The notes beneath the pieces were generated by a model, which saw only the letters and a program-made list of their open reading frames with translations, made no database searches and was not told where the DNA came from. This document shows, piece after piece, positions 24,749 to 32,355 of a stretch of DNA of 64,000 bases; positions within the stretch are counted from its first letter, which is position 1, and each line of letters begins with the position of its first letter. This stretch comes from JASHPR01 sp963778075. Its GTDB lineage: Bacteria > Actinomycetota > Actinomycetes > Streptosporangiales > Streptosporangiaceae. The position numbers and the translations under genes are program-made. The DNA lies in contig CAVZTJ010000009.1 of NCBI GenBank assembly GCA_963778075.1, forward strand, positions 62,001-126,000, written 5' to 3'.

Positions 24749-27003
24749 CCGCGGCCGGCCCGGACACCTGGAACACCTGGGACGCCGCCTGGCCGGCCTG
24801 CGCGGTGCACCTGGGCAGCGGCGCGGTGCTGCGGGTCGGCGCGTACAGCGCGAGCGCGAACACCTTCACCGACTTCCCCTGGTCCCCCGCCTACCGGCTC
24901 GGCACCCACGACGTTGACGGCGGCGAGATCGCGGTGGACCTGACCCACGCCGGGTCGACCGTGCGGCTGGAGCTCGCCGCGGCCGGGGAGGGCTCGGTGA
25001 CCGGCAAGATCACGTGCCTCGACATGGCCGAGTGGGGACTGCGGTTCTGGCTGCTGCTGGAGTTCGGTTCCGACGACCCCGGTGACCCCGCCGCGGTCCG
25101 CTTGATCACCCCGCCCGGAGCCGAGTACCTGCAGCCCTCGGTGGCGCTGCTGGGCCGGGGGCCTGACGGACCGTCAGCGGCGTTCAGCACACTGGACCGG
25201 CCCGCCGATGCCCGGCTGACCATGGAACGCGGCGTTCTGGGCACTCTTATGGAGTCGCAGAGTTACTACGCCCGGCCCCCGGCACCGGAGCGGGGGCGGT
25301 ATGCGGTCTTCCGCATTTCCGCGACGGATCCCGCGACCGTGTTCGCCGCCGCCGCGGGCCCGGACGCAGCGGCGGCGCAGGACCGTTTGCAGCGGGCGCT
25401 CGGAGATATAGGGCCGGAACGGGACGCCAGCGGGCCGGTATCGGAAAACCGGGCGGCGATCCGCGACGTGCTCGGCTGGAACACGATCTGGAACCCGGTT
25501 AACCGGCAGGTCTACACGGTGGCGACCAGGGCCTGGATCGCGCGCAAGTTCGGCGGCTTCGGCGTCTGGCAGATCGACGGGTTCCTGCACTCGATCCTCG
25601 CGGCGCACATCGGCGCGGGCCAGCTCGCCTGGGACAACGTGGCCGCGGTGCTGGACGGGCGCACGCCCCGCGGGAACCTGACCGCGCTGCGCGCGGCGAC
25701 CACAGACTGGCAGGACCGCTCGCACCCGCCGGTCGGCGCGCAGGCGTGCTGGTCGGTTCAGGCCATGACGCCGGACGACGGCGCGGCCGCGCGGGCGGCG
25801 GAGGTGCTGGCCGACGCGTTCGACTGGTGGTTCGCCACCCGGGACGGCAACGGGAACGGGCTGCTCGAGTACGGCTCGTCGCCGGTCGGCGACGGGCACT
25901 TCGTGCACACCCGCCAGGCGGCGATGGACGAGTCATCGAACGACAACTCGCCGGTGCACGACGACGCGCGGTTCGACCTGTCCACGCACACCCTGGACCT
26001 CGAGGATGTCGGGCTGAACAGCCTGCTGGTGCACGAGGGCAGCCTGCTCGCGCGCATGATGCCGGAGAATGACCGTCTCGCCGGGCGCGCGGCGGAACTC
26101 GCCGAAGCCGTGCGGACCCGGCTGTGGGACAGCGGGCGCGAGGTGTTCGCCGGGCGGCTGTGGAGCGGGGAGTTCACCAGGAGCCTGTCCCCCACCAGCT
26201 TCTACCCGCTGCTGGCCGGGATCGCGACGCGGGACCAGGCCGAGGCGATGGTGGAGCGCTGGCTGGACGACCCGCGGGAGTTCGGCGGACCGTACCCGGT
26301 CGCGGGGACGCCGCACTCCGATCCCGCCGCGCTGGACAACGTGTACTGGCGGGGGCGGGTCTGGCCCTGCTTCAACTACCTGGTCTATCTCGGGCTGCGC
26401 CGGTACCGGTTCGACGAGCAGGCGGCGTGGCTCGCGTCGCGCGGCCTGGAGATGTTCCGCCGCGGCTGGGCCGAGCGCCGCTGCTACGAGAACTTCAGCC
26501 AGCAGACCGGCGACGGCGGCGACTCCGTGGACGCCGAGCCGTTCTACACCTGGGGCAGCCTGCTGCCGATGATCGCGGACCTCGAGGTCTTCGGCACCGA
26601 CCCGTGGGACGGAACCTGCTTCGGCTGCGCCGGCGACGACAGCCGCACCGCCGCTGGCTACGTGACCGGTCTTCCGTACTCTGTGGAACTCGGGCCCGGC
26701 TCCACCGCGCTGTCGCGTGACGGCGTGCCGCTGCTGCACGCCGGCCTGCGCGGCCGGTTCCGCCACCTGTCCGCCGACGCCGCCCGGCTGTCGGTCGAGC
26801 TGCCGCCCGCCGCCACGGACGTCACCGTGGACCTCGCCGTCACCGACCCCGGTGCCGTGGTGACCCTGGACGGCACCAGAGCCCCGGAGGGCCGGATCGG
26901 CCCGCTCCGCCGCGACGCCGACGGCCGGGACTGGCTGCCTGTTCGTATCCCCCGCTCGCCGCAGTCCCGCCGCCTGGAAATCGCCCGCTCGCCCGCGAGT
27001 TGA
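24745..27003 (+). CDS. Intracellular GH63/MGH1-like glycoside hydrolase
   Basis: The 752-aa product lacks a signal peptide. After an N-terminal beta domain it shows an (alpha/alpha)6 barrel with FGVWQIDGFLHSILAA (general-acid Asp region), DESSNDNSPVHDD, YWRGRVWPCFNYLVYLGLRRY and NFSQQTGDGGD, as in GH63 and mannosylglycerate-hydrolase-type enzymes. A C-terminal beta domain follows. It probably cleaves an alpha-linked glycoside in the cytoplasm. ATG 24745 overlaps the hydrolase stop (ATGA), making it the last gene of the LacI-controlled operon. The sugar is unknown. Confidence 0.82.
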   Translation: MTAAGPDTWNTWDAAWPACAVHLGSGAVLRVGAYSASANTFTDFPWSPAYRLGTHDVDGGEIAVDLTHAGSTVRLELAAAGEGSVTGKITCLDMAEWGLRFWLLLEFGSDDPGDPAAVRLITPPGAEYLQPSVALLGRGPDGPSAAFSTLDRPADARLTMERGVLGTLMESQSYYARPPAPERGRYAVFRISATDPATVFAAAAGPDAAAAQDRLQRALGDIGPERDASGPVSENRAAIRDVLGWNTIWNPVNRQVYTVATRAWIARKFGGFGVWQIDGFLHSILAAHIGAGQLAWDNVAAVLDGRTPRGNLTALRAATTDWQDRSHPPVGAQACWSVQAMTPDDGAAARAAEVLADAFDWWFATRDGNGNGLLEYGSSPVGDGHFVHTRQAAMDESSNDNSPVHDDARFDLSTHTLDLEDVGLNSLLVHEGSLLARMMPENDRLAGRAAELAEAVRTRLWDSGREVFAGRLWSGEFTRSLSPTSFYPLLAGIATRDQAEAMVERWLDDPREFGGPYPVAGTPHSDPAALDNVYWRGRVWPCFNYLVYLGLRRYRFDEQAAWLASRGLEMFRRGWAERRCYENFSQQTGDGGDSVDAEPFYTWGSLLPMIADLEVFGTDPWDGTCFGCAGDDSRTAAGYVTGLPYSVELGPGSTALSRDGVPLLHAGLRGRFRHLSADAARLSVELPPAATDVTVDLAVTDPGAVVTLDGTRAPEGRIGPLRRDADGRDWLPVRIPRSPQSRRLEIARSPAS

Positions 27004-27123
27004 CCCGCCGTCCCGCAGGCCCGGGCCACTCGCCGCTCACTGCCCGGCCACCCCCGGCCGCCCGCCAACTCTGCGCTCCGCCGACGCCCGCCCGCTCCCC
27101 AAATCAAGATCATTTCAACTTCT

Positions 27124-27182
27124 CACGCGTTCGGTAACCGCAATTCGGGCATACCACCCCACAAAATGACTGAAAACGCGTG
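27124..27182. promoter_or_regulatory. Distant inverted repeat downstream of glycosidase
   Basis: CACGCGTT (27124-27131) and AACGCGTG (27175-27182) are perfect complements 43 bases apart, in the 244-base gap between the glycosidase stop and the convergent SDR stop. It may be a long-loop transcript hairpin. Nothing else was seen in this gap. Confidence 0.3.
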
Positions 27183-27247
27183 AAGACTTGCGGCGATCAA
27201 GCGCATACCGACACCGACCGGGCACGACCGGCTCGCCTGCTCCGGCG

Positions 27248-28045
27248 CTAGTGGTCCATGATGGCCTTGCGCTGGGCACCGTCGATCGGGATGTGCGCGC
27301 CGTTGATGAAGCTCGCGCGGGGCGAGGCCAGGAACGTGACCAGGGCCGAGACCTCGTCCGGCCTGCAGATGCGGCCGAGCGGGATCGACTCGGTGGCCAG
27401 GTCGTGCGCCCGGTCCTGAGTGACGCCCTTGTCGCGGGCGAACGCCTTCTCCAGCGTGTCCCACCGGTCAGTGGACACGGGGCCGGGGTTGACCGTGTTG
27501 ATCCGCACACCGTAACGCCCGTACTGCTCGGCAACGGAGGAAGCGAAGTTGATGTCGGCGGCGTTCGCGACCCCGGCGGTCATCTCCCAGTAGCTAGGCT
27601 TCAGCCCGTCGTTGCCCACCACGAGCACGATCGCGCCCTCGCCACGCTCGCGCATGTGCCCGATGACAGCCCGGACCGAGCGCACGTACCCCATGAACTT
27701 GAGGTTGAGGCTCGCCAGCCACTGCTCTTCGGTCAGGTTCTCAAGCAGCCCGCCCGGCGAGCTCCCCGCGCAGGTGACCAGGATGTCGATGTGGCCGAAC
27801 CGGTCGAGGGTGGCGTTCACGCACCGCTCCACATCGGCGGAGACGCTCATGTCCCCCGCCATCGGCACGATCGTCCGTCCGGTCAGCGACGTGATCTGCG
27901 CGGCGGCCTTCTCCAGCGGCTCGGCGGTGCGGGCCGTGATCACGACGTCGACGCCCTCCCGGGCAAGATCCTCCGCCACCTGGCGGCCGATGCCCTTGCT
28001 CGCCCCGGTGACGAACGCGACCTTCCCGTCCAGCTGCAGGTCCAC
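27248..28045 (-). CDS. SDR-family protein with altered active site
   Basis: The 265-aa product has a normal SDR N-terminus (VAFVTGASKGIGRQVAEDLA, NAG-like TCAG) and C-terminal NPGPVSTD. The usual Tyr-x-x-x-Lys is not found. The segment reads GNDGLKPSYWEMTAGVANAADINF, where M and V stand at the expected Tyr and Lys places, a variant I recall from some SDR subgroups. It may bind NAD(P) but use another chemistry. GTG 28045 follows GGAAGGAG. It is divergent from the molybdenum hydroxylase operon and shares its GntR-type operators. Confidence 0.82.
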   Translation of the reverse strand: MDLQLDGKVAFVTGASKGIGRQVAEDLAREGVDVVITARTAEPLEKAAAQITSLTGRTIVPMAGDMSVSADVERCVNATLDRFGHIDILVTCAGSSPGGLLENLTEEQWLASLNLKFMGYVRSVRAVIGHMRERGEGAIVLVVGNDGLKPSYWEMTAGVANAADINFASSVAEQYGRYGVRINTVNPGPVSTDRWDTLEKAFARDKGVTQDRAHDLATESIPLGRICRPDEVSALVTFLASPRASFINGAHIPIDGAQRKAIMDH

Positions 28046-28156
28046 CGCTGCTCCTTCCGCCAGTCCGGTGCGGGTGCGAGCCAAGTTGCCCGCGGCCGGC
28101 CAGGCCAAGCCGCGCTGTACCGCCACACCACGCAACGCTTGCCCGCTTCGGCCAGA

Positions 28157-28166
28157 TGGTATACCA
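28157..28166. promoter_or_regulatory. GntR-type operator, SDR side
   Basis: TGGTATACCA is a perfect 10-bp palindrome of the TGGTnnACCA kind bound by FCD-type GntR regulators. It lies 112 bases from the SDR start. Confidence 0.6.
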
Positions 28167-28287
28167 AATATCACGACTCGGGCATCTGTGTGCCTGACAG
28201 CGGCGGTGCGGCGCAACCGCAGGTAACCGGCGCTGCTGCGCTCGGCCACGACGTTCGGATGCGGCATGTCCGGCTCCTGCTGAAATA

Positions 28288-28297
28288 TGGTATACCA
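28288..28297. promoter_or_regulatory. GntR-type operator, hydroxylase side
   Basis: This is a second perfect TGGTATACCA, flanked by AT-rich bases as the first is, 98 bases ahead of the FAD-subunit start. The GntR gene at the end of the operon is the obvious candidate binder. Confidence 0.6.
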
Positions 28298-28394
28298 AGT
28301 GGAGATCTTATCTCTGGCCGCCGGAGGCGCCGCACAGCCGCACCCGCACCGCCGGGCCGCCGGGCCGCCGGGCCGCCGGGCCGCCGGGAGGAGG

Positions 28395-29312
28395 ATGGTG
28401 AAGCCAGCGCCGTTCACCTACCACGTCGCCCATGACGTCGCCGAGGCCGTCGCGCTGCTGAACGATCTCGGCGAGGACGCGAAGGTGCTGGCGGGCGGGC
28501 AGAGCCTGGTGCCAATGATGAACCTCCGGCTGGCTCGCCCGAGCGCACTGGTCGACATCACCCGCATCCCCGGCCTGGACTACCTGCGGGCCGACCCGGA
28601 CGGCCTGCACGTCGGCGCGCTGACCCGGCACCGGACGGTGGAGACCACCCAGGACCCGGCGGTGCTGGCCGGGTTCGGGGTGCTGCAGCGGTCGGCGCGC
28701 TGGATCGGCCACTATCCCATCCGCTCCCGCGGCACGTTCGGCGGCAGCGTCGCGCACGGTGACTCGACCGCGGAGTGGTGCATCCTGGCGGTGCTGCTCG
28801 GCGCGCAGATCATCCTGGCCGGCCCGGGCGGGCAGCGCCAGGTCGGCGCCGGGGACTTCTTCGAGGGCTTCTTCACCATCGCGGCCGAAGCCGACGAAGT
28901 GATCACCGAGGTCTGGTTCCCGGCCCCGGCGCCGCACGCCGCTCTCACCGAGTTCGCGCCGCGGCAGGGCGACTTCGCCACCGTCGCCGCGGCAGTGTCC
29001 ATCGAGCTTGCCGGCACGGACGGCACAGACGGCGCCGCCGGCACTGGCGGCGCGGAAACCAACGGGCAGCCGGACGGCGGCGCGCTCCATCAGGCCCGCA
29101 TCGTGCTCGGCGGGGTGAGCCCGGCCCCGTTTGTGGTGGACGCAACCAGCCTGGCCGGCCAGCCAGCAGCCCCCGCCACCTGGCGCGAGGCCGGGGAGCT
29201 CGCGGCGGCCCAGATCGACCCGCCGGACGACGAGAGCGGCGACGCCCTTTACCGCAGGCGCCTGACCGCGACCCTGGTCTCGCGGGCGCTGGCCGAGGCG
29301 AGCCGACGGTGA
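28395..29312 (+). CDS. FAD-binding subunit of a xanthine-dehydrogenase-family hydroxylase
   Basis: The 305-aa medium subunit (CoxM/CutM type) passes electrons from the Fe-S subunit to the acceptor. Seen: VLAGGQSLVPMMNLRLARPSALVDI (FAD pyrophosphate loop) and RGTFGGSVAHGDSTAEW (second FAD motif), then a CO-dehydrogenase flavoprotein C-terminal domain. It has a Gly/Thr-rich insertion near 217-233. ATG 28395 or GTG 28398 follows GGGAGGAGG. It starts a five-gene coupled run; its stop overlaps the next GTG. Confidence 0.92.
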   Translation: MVKPAPFTYHVAHDVAEAVALLNDLGEDAKVLAGGQSLVPMMNLRLARPSALVDITRIPGLDYLRADPDGLHVGALTRHRTVETTQDPAVLAGFGVLQRSARWIGHYPIRSRGTFGGSVAHGDSTAEWCILAVLLGAQIILAGPGGQRQVGAGDFFEGFFTIAAEADEVITEVWFPAPAPHAALTEFAPRQGDFATVAAAVSIELAGTDGTDGAAGTGGAETNGQPDGGALHQARIVLGGVSPAPFVVDATSLAGQPAAPATWREAGELAAAQIDPPDDESGDALYRRRLTATLVSRALAEASRR

Positions 29313-31804
29313 GCCGCGAGGCGCGCCTGAACGCGCAGGCCGGACGCTGGGTGGGGGCGTCCGTGCCACGCAAGGAAGACCGCCGGATGCTGCTCGGCCG
29401 CGGCCGGTTCGTCGGCGACCTGACCAGGGCGGGCATGCTGCACGCCGCGTTCGCGCGCAGCCCGTTCCCGGCGGCGGAGGTGACCGGGATCGACACGTCG
29501 GCTGCGCTGGCAACGCCCGGTGTCGCCGCGGCGTTCACCGCGGCCGACCTCGGCCATCCGTACCTGGTCGCGATGCTGGAACGGGACGAGTTCACGCCGA
29601 CCCGGATGCCGCTGCTGGCCGGGGACCAGGTCCGGTTTGCGGGCGAGCCGGTCGCGATGGTGCTCGCCGCCGACCCTTACGCGGCGCAGGACGCGGCCGA
29701 GCTGGTGGACGTCGACTGGCGCCCGCTCGACGCGATCCCCGGCATCGAGGCCGCGGAGGCTACCGGCGCCCGCCAGGTCCACGACGGCCTCGACGGGAAC
29801 CGCCTGGTGGACCTGACCATGTTCGACGACCCCACGCTGCCCGGCATCTTCGCCGCCGCGCCGGCCGTGATCGACGCGGTGTTCCGCAGCGCCCGGGTGG
29901 CGGCGCTGCCGCTCGAGGGCCGCGCCTGCATGGCCGAGTGGGACGACCGCGACGAGCAGCTGGTCCTGCACGTGTCCACCCAGGTGCCGCATCAGGTGCG
30001 GTCCGGCGTGGCACAGGCGCTCGGCATCCCGGAGCACGGCGTGCGGGTGATCGCCCCGGACGTCGGCGGCGGGTTCGGCCTCAAGTGCGTGGTCGGCAGG
30101 GAAGAGGTCGCCGTGGCGGACGCGGCGCGGCGGCTGCGCCGCCCGGTGTCCTGGATCGAGGACCGCCAGGAGAACCTCACCGCCTCGTTCCACGGCCACG
30201 AGCAGCGCTACCAGGTGCGCGCCGGCTTCGACTGCGACGGCCGGATCCTCGGGCTCGCGGCCGAGATCGACTGCGACGTCGGCGCGTACTCGGCGTTCCC
30301 GTTCACCTCGGCGGTGGAGCCGCTGATGGCGTGCACCGAGCTGCCGGGCATCTACAAGATCCCTGCCTACCGGGCCCGGGGCCGCGCGATCGCGACCAAC
30401 AAGGCGCCCACGGCGCCGTACCGCGGGGTGTCCCGGCCGCAGCTCGTGCTGGTCATGGAGCGGCTGATGGAGAAGGCGGCCGCCGAGCTCGGCATCGGCG
30501 CCCTCGACGTGCGGCGCCGCAACATGATCAGCCCCGGCGAGTTCCCCTACACCGGCGTCAACGGCATCAGCTACGACGAGGGCAGTTACCGGGAGTCGCT
30601 TGATCTCGCCGAGCGCCAGGTCAAAGAGACTTTCTTGAACGTGACGCCCGCGGCTGAGCCCGGTGGCCTGATGGCCGGCGTGGGTTACGCGTGCTTTTCC
30701 GAGCGGACGGCCTACGGCACGCCGACGATGTCGCAACGCCGGATGGCGATGACGCCCGGCTACGACACCGCCCTGGTGCGGATGGATCCGTCCGGCGAGG
30801 TCATCGTGACGACCGGGACCTGCGGCCACGGCCAGGGCCACGAGACCACGTTCGCCCAGATCGTGGCCGACCGGCTGGGCGTGCACCCGGGCCAGGTCCG
30901 GCTGCGGCAGGGCGACACCGACCTGGCGTCCTACGGCTGGGGCACCTGGGGCAGCCGCTCGATCGTGATCGGCGGCGGCGCTGCCGACCGCGCCGCCGCG
31001 GTGGTCGCCAAGCAGCTGCGGCAGGTGGCCGCGCACCTGCTCGAGGCCAGCGCGGACGACATCGAGCTGGCCGGGGGCTCGGCGCGGGTACGCGGCGACG
31101 ACCGCGCGGCGCTGCCGGTCGCTGAGCTCACCAGGATCGTGCACTTCCAGACACACCGGCTGCCCGAGGAACTCCGCTACGGGCTCGAGGCCAGGGCCAG
31201 CTTCGACCCGCCCGGCACGTTCTCCAACGCGTGCCACGCCGCGATGGTGACGGTCGACCCCGGCACCGGCGAGATCCGGCTCCGCCGGTACCTGGTGGTG
31301 GAGGACTGTGGCGTGGTGATCAACCCGATGATCGTGGACGGCCAGGTCAGCGGCGGGGTGGCGCAGGGCGTGGGCGCGGCGCTGCTGGAACGGGTCCGCT
31401 ACGGCGAGGACGGCCAGCCGGGCAGCACCACGCTGATGGACTACCTGGCGCCCACCGCCATGGAACTGTGTCCAGTCCAGATCACGCACCTGGAGACCGC
31501 GTCGCAGTTCAGCGAGACCGGAGCCAAGGGCATGGGCGAGGGCGGCATGATCGGCGCGCCCGCGGCGGTGCTCAACGCGATCAACGACGCGCTGCGGCCG
31601 GCCGGGATCTCGTTCGACCACGTGCCGGTGCTGCCCGCCGAGGTCTGCGCGGCACTGGCCGGCGACACGACGGCCATGGGCGGGATGGGCGGGGCGAGCG
31701 GGGCGAGTGGGATGGGCGGGGCGAGCGGGGCGAGTGGGATGGGCGGGGCGAGCGCGAGTGGGGCGAGCGAACTTAGCGGGGCGCGCCAGAGGGGGTCGGC
31801 GTGA
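29309..31804 (+). CDS. Molybdopterin-binding large subunit 1, xanthine dehydrogenase family
   Basis: The 831-aa catalytic subunit hydroxylates a carbonyl, aldehyde or N-heterocyclic carbon. Seen: an N-terminal a/b hammerhead (GASVPRKEDRRMLLGRGRFVGDL), DVGGGFGLK (Moco contact), PYRGVSRPQ in the active-site loop, GHGQGHETTFAQI, and GMGEGGMIGAP with the base Glu744. The AYRCSFR loop of form I CO dehydrogenase is absent. The C-terminus ends in a GMGGASGAS repeat. GTG 29309 overlaps the previous stop. A second large subunit follows in the same operon, which is unusual. Confidence 0.92.
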   Translation: MSREARLNAQAGRWVGASVPRKEDRRMLLGRGRFVGDLTRAGMLHAAFARSPFPAAEVTGIDTSAALATPGVAAAFTAADLGHPYLVAMLERDEFTPTRMPLLAGDQVRFAGEPVAMVLAADPYAAQDAAELVDVDWRPLDAIPGIEAAEATGARQVHDGLDGNRLVDLTMFDDPTLPGIFAAAPAVIDAVFRSARVAALPLEGRACMAEWDDRDEQLVLHVSTQVPHQVRSGVAQALGIPEHGVRVIAPDVGGGFGLKCVVGREEVAVADAARRLRRPVSWIEDRQENLTASFHGHEQRYQVRAGFDCDGRILGLAAEIDCDVGAYSAFPFTSAVEPLMACTELPGIYKIPAYRARGRAIATNKAPTAPYRGVSRPQLVLVMERLMEKAAAELGIGALDVRRRNMISPGEFPYTGVNGISYDEGSYRESLDLAERQVKETFLNVTPAAEPGGLMAGVGYACFSERTAYGTPTMSQRRMAMTPGYDTALVRMDPSGEVIVTTGTCGHGQGHETTFAQIVADRLGVHPGQVRLRQGDTDLASYGWGTWGSRSIVIGGGAADRAAAVVAKQLRQVAAHLLEASADDIELAGGSARVRGDDRAALPVAELTRIVHFQTHRLPEELRYGLEARASFDPPGTFSNACHAAMVTVDPGTGEIRLRRYLVVEDCGVVINPMIVDGQVSGGVAQGVGAALLERVRYGEDGQPGSTTLMDYLAPTAMELCPVQITHLETASQFSETGAKGMGEGGMIGAPAAVLNAINDALRPAGISFDHVPVLPAEVCAALAGDTTAMGGMGGASGASGMGGASGASGMGGASASGASELSGARQRGSA
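31682..31754 (+). repeat. 27-bp tandem repeat at the 3' end of large subunit 1
   Basis: Two exact copies and a partial third (units start at 31682, 31709 and 31736) encode GMGGASGAS in frame. They give the protein a disordered Gly/Ala/Ser tail beyond the normal family end. Confidence 0.8.
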
Positions 31805-32355
31805 AGGACATCAGGCAGATCCGGGTCCGGGTCAACGGCGCCGAGCACGAGCTCGCGGTCGAGACCCGCCGGACGCTGGCGGACATGCTGCGCCACGACC
31901 TCGGGTACACCGGCACGCACCTGGGCTGTGAGCACGGCATCTGCGGTGCGTGCACGGTGCTCGTGGATTCCGCCCCGGTCCGGTCCTGCCTGGTGTTCGG
32001 GGTCCAGGCGGACGGGTGCGACGTGCGCACGGTCGAGGGTCTGGCCGACGGCGAGGAGCTGTCCGACCTGCAGCAGGCGTTCAGCGACCACCACGGTCTG
32101 CAGTGCGGTTTCTGCACGCCGGGCTTCCTGATGCTGGCCGAGGCCTATCTCGCCGAGCGGCAGGCGGCCGGTGCGGGCGAGCCGACCGAGGCGGAGATCC
32201 GCGAGCTTGCGGCGTCGAACCTGTGCCGGTGCACCGGCTACCAGGGGATCGTGGACGCGGTGCTGGCGACGGCGCGGGCGCGGCTTCGCAGTGGCGAGGA
32301 ACGCGGCGCTGGTCGGGGGCCGCGGGGCAGCCGGGGCGCGGCGGGCGGGCCATGA
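31801..32355 (+). CDS. [2Fe-2S] subunit of the molybdenum hydroxylase
   Basis: The 184-aa small subunit (CoxS type) has a plant-type ferredoxin cluster site CEHGICGACTVLVD...C and an all-helical second site CGFCTPG...CRCTGYQGIV. It carries electrons from the molybdenum centre to FAD. GTG 31801 overlaps the stop of large subunit 1, and its own stop overlaps the ATG of large subunit 2. It is the only Fe-S subunit of the cluster, so both large subunits probably share it. The C-terminal 25 residues are Gly/Arg-rich. Confidence 0.94.
   Translation: MKDIRQIRVRVNGAEHELAVETRRTLADMLRHDLGYTGTHLGCEHGICGACTVLVDSAPVRSCLVFGVQADGCDVRTVEGLADGEELSDLQQAFSDHHGLQCGFCTPGFLMLAEAYLAERQAAGAGEPTEAEIRELAASNLCRCTGYQGIVDAVLATARARLRSGEERGAGRGPRGSRGAAGGP

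Larger units (their letters stand above)
28046..28394. other. Divergent control region of the molybdenum hydroxylase cluster
   Basis: This 349-base gap has no credible gene. It holds two perfect TGGTATACCA palindromes 131 bases apart and, at 28350-28389, a GCCGCCGGG 9-bp tandem run just before the ribosome binding site of the FAD subunit gene. Confidence 0.6.

Noticed and set aside
29249..31621. 790-codon minus-strand ORF opposite large subunit 1
   Set aside because: Composition is His/Arg/Val-rich with no domain, and it mirrors the codon pattern of a real gene.
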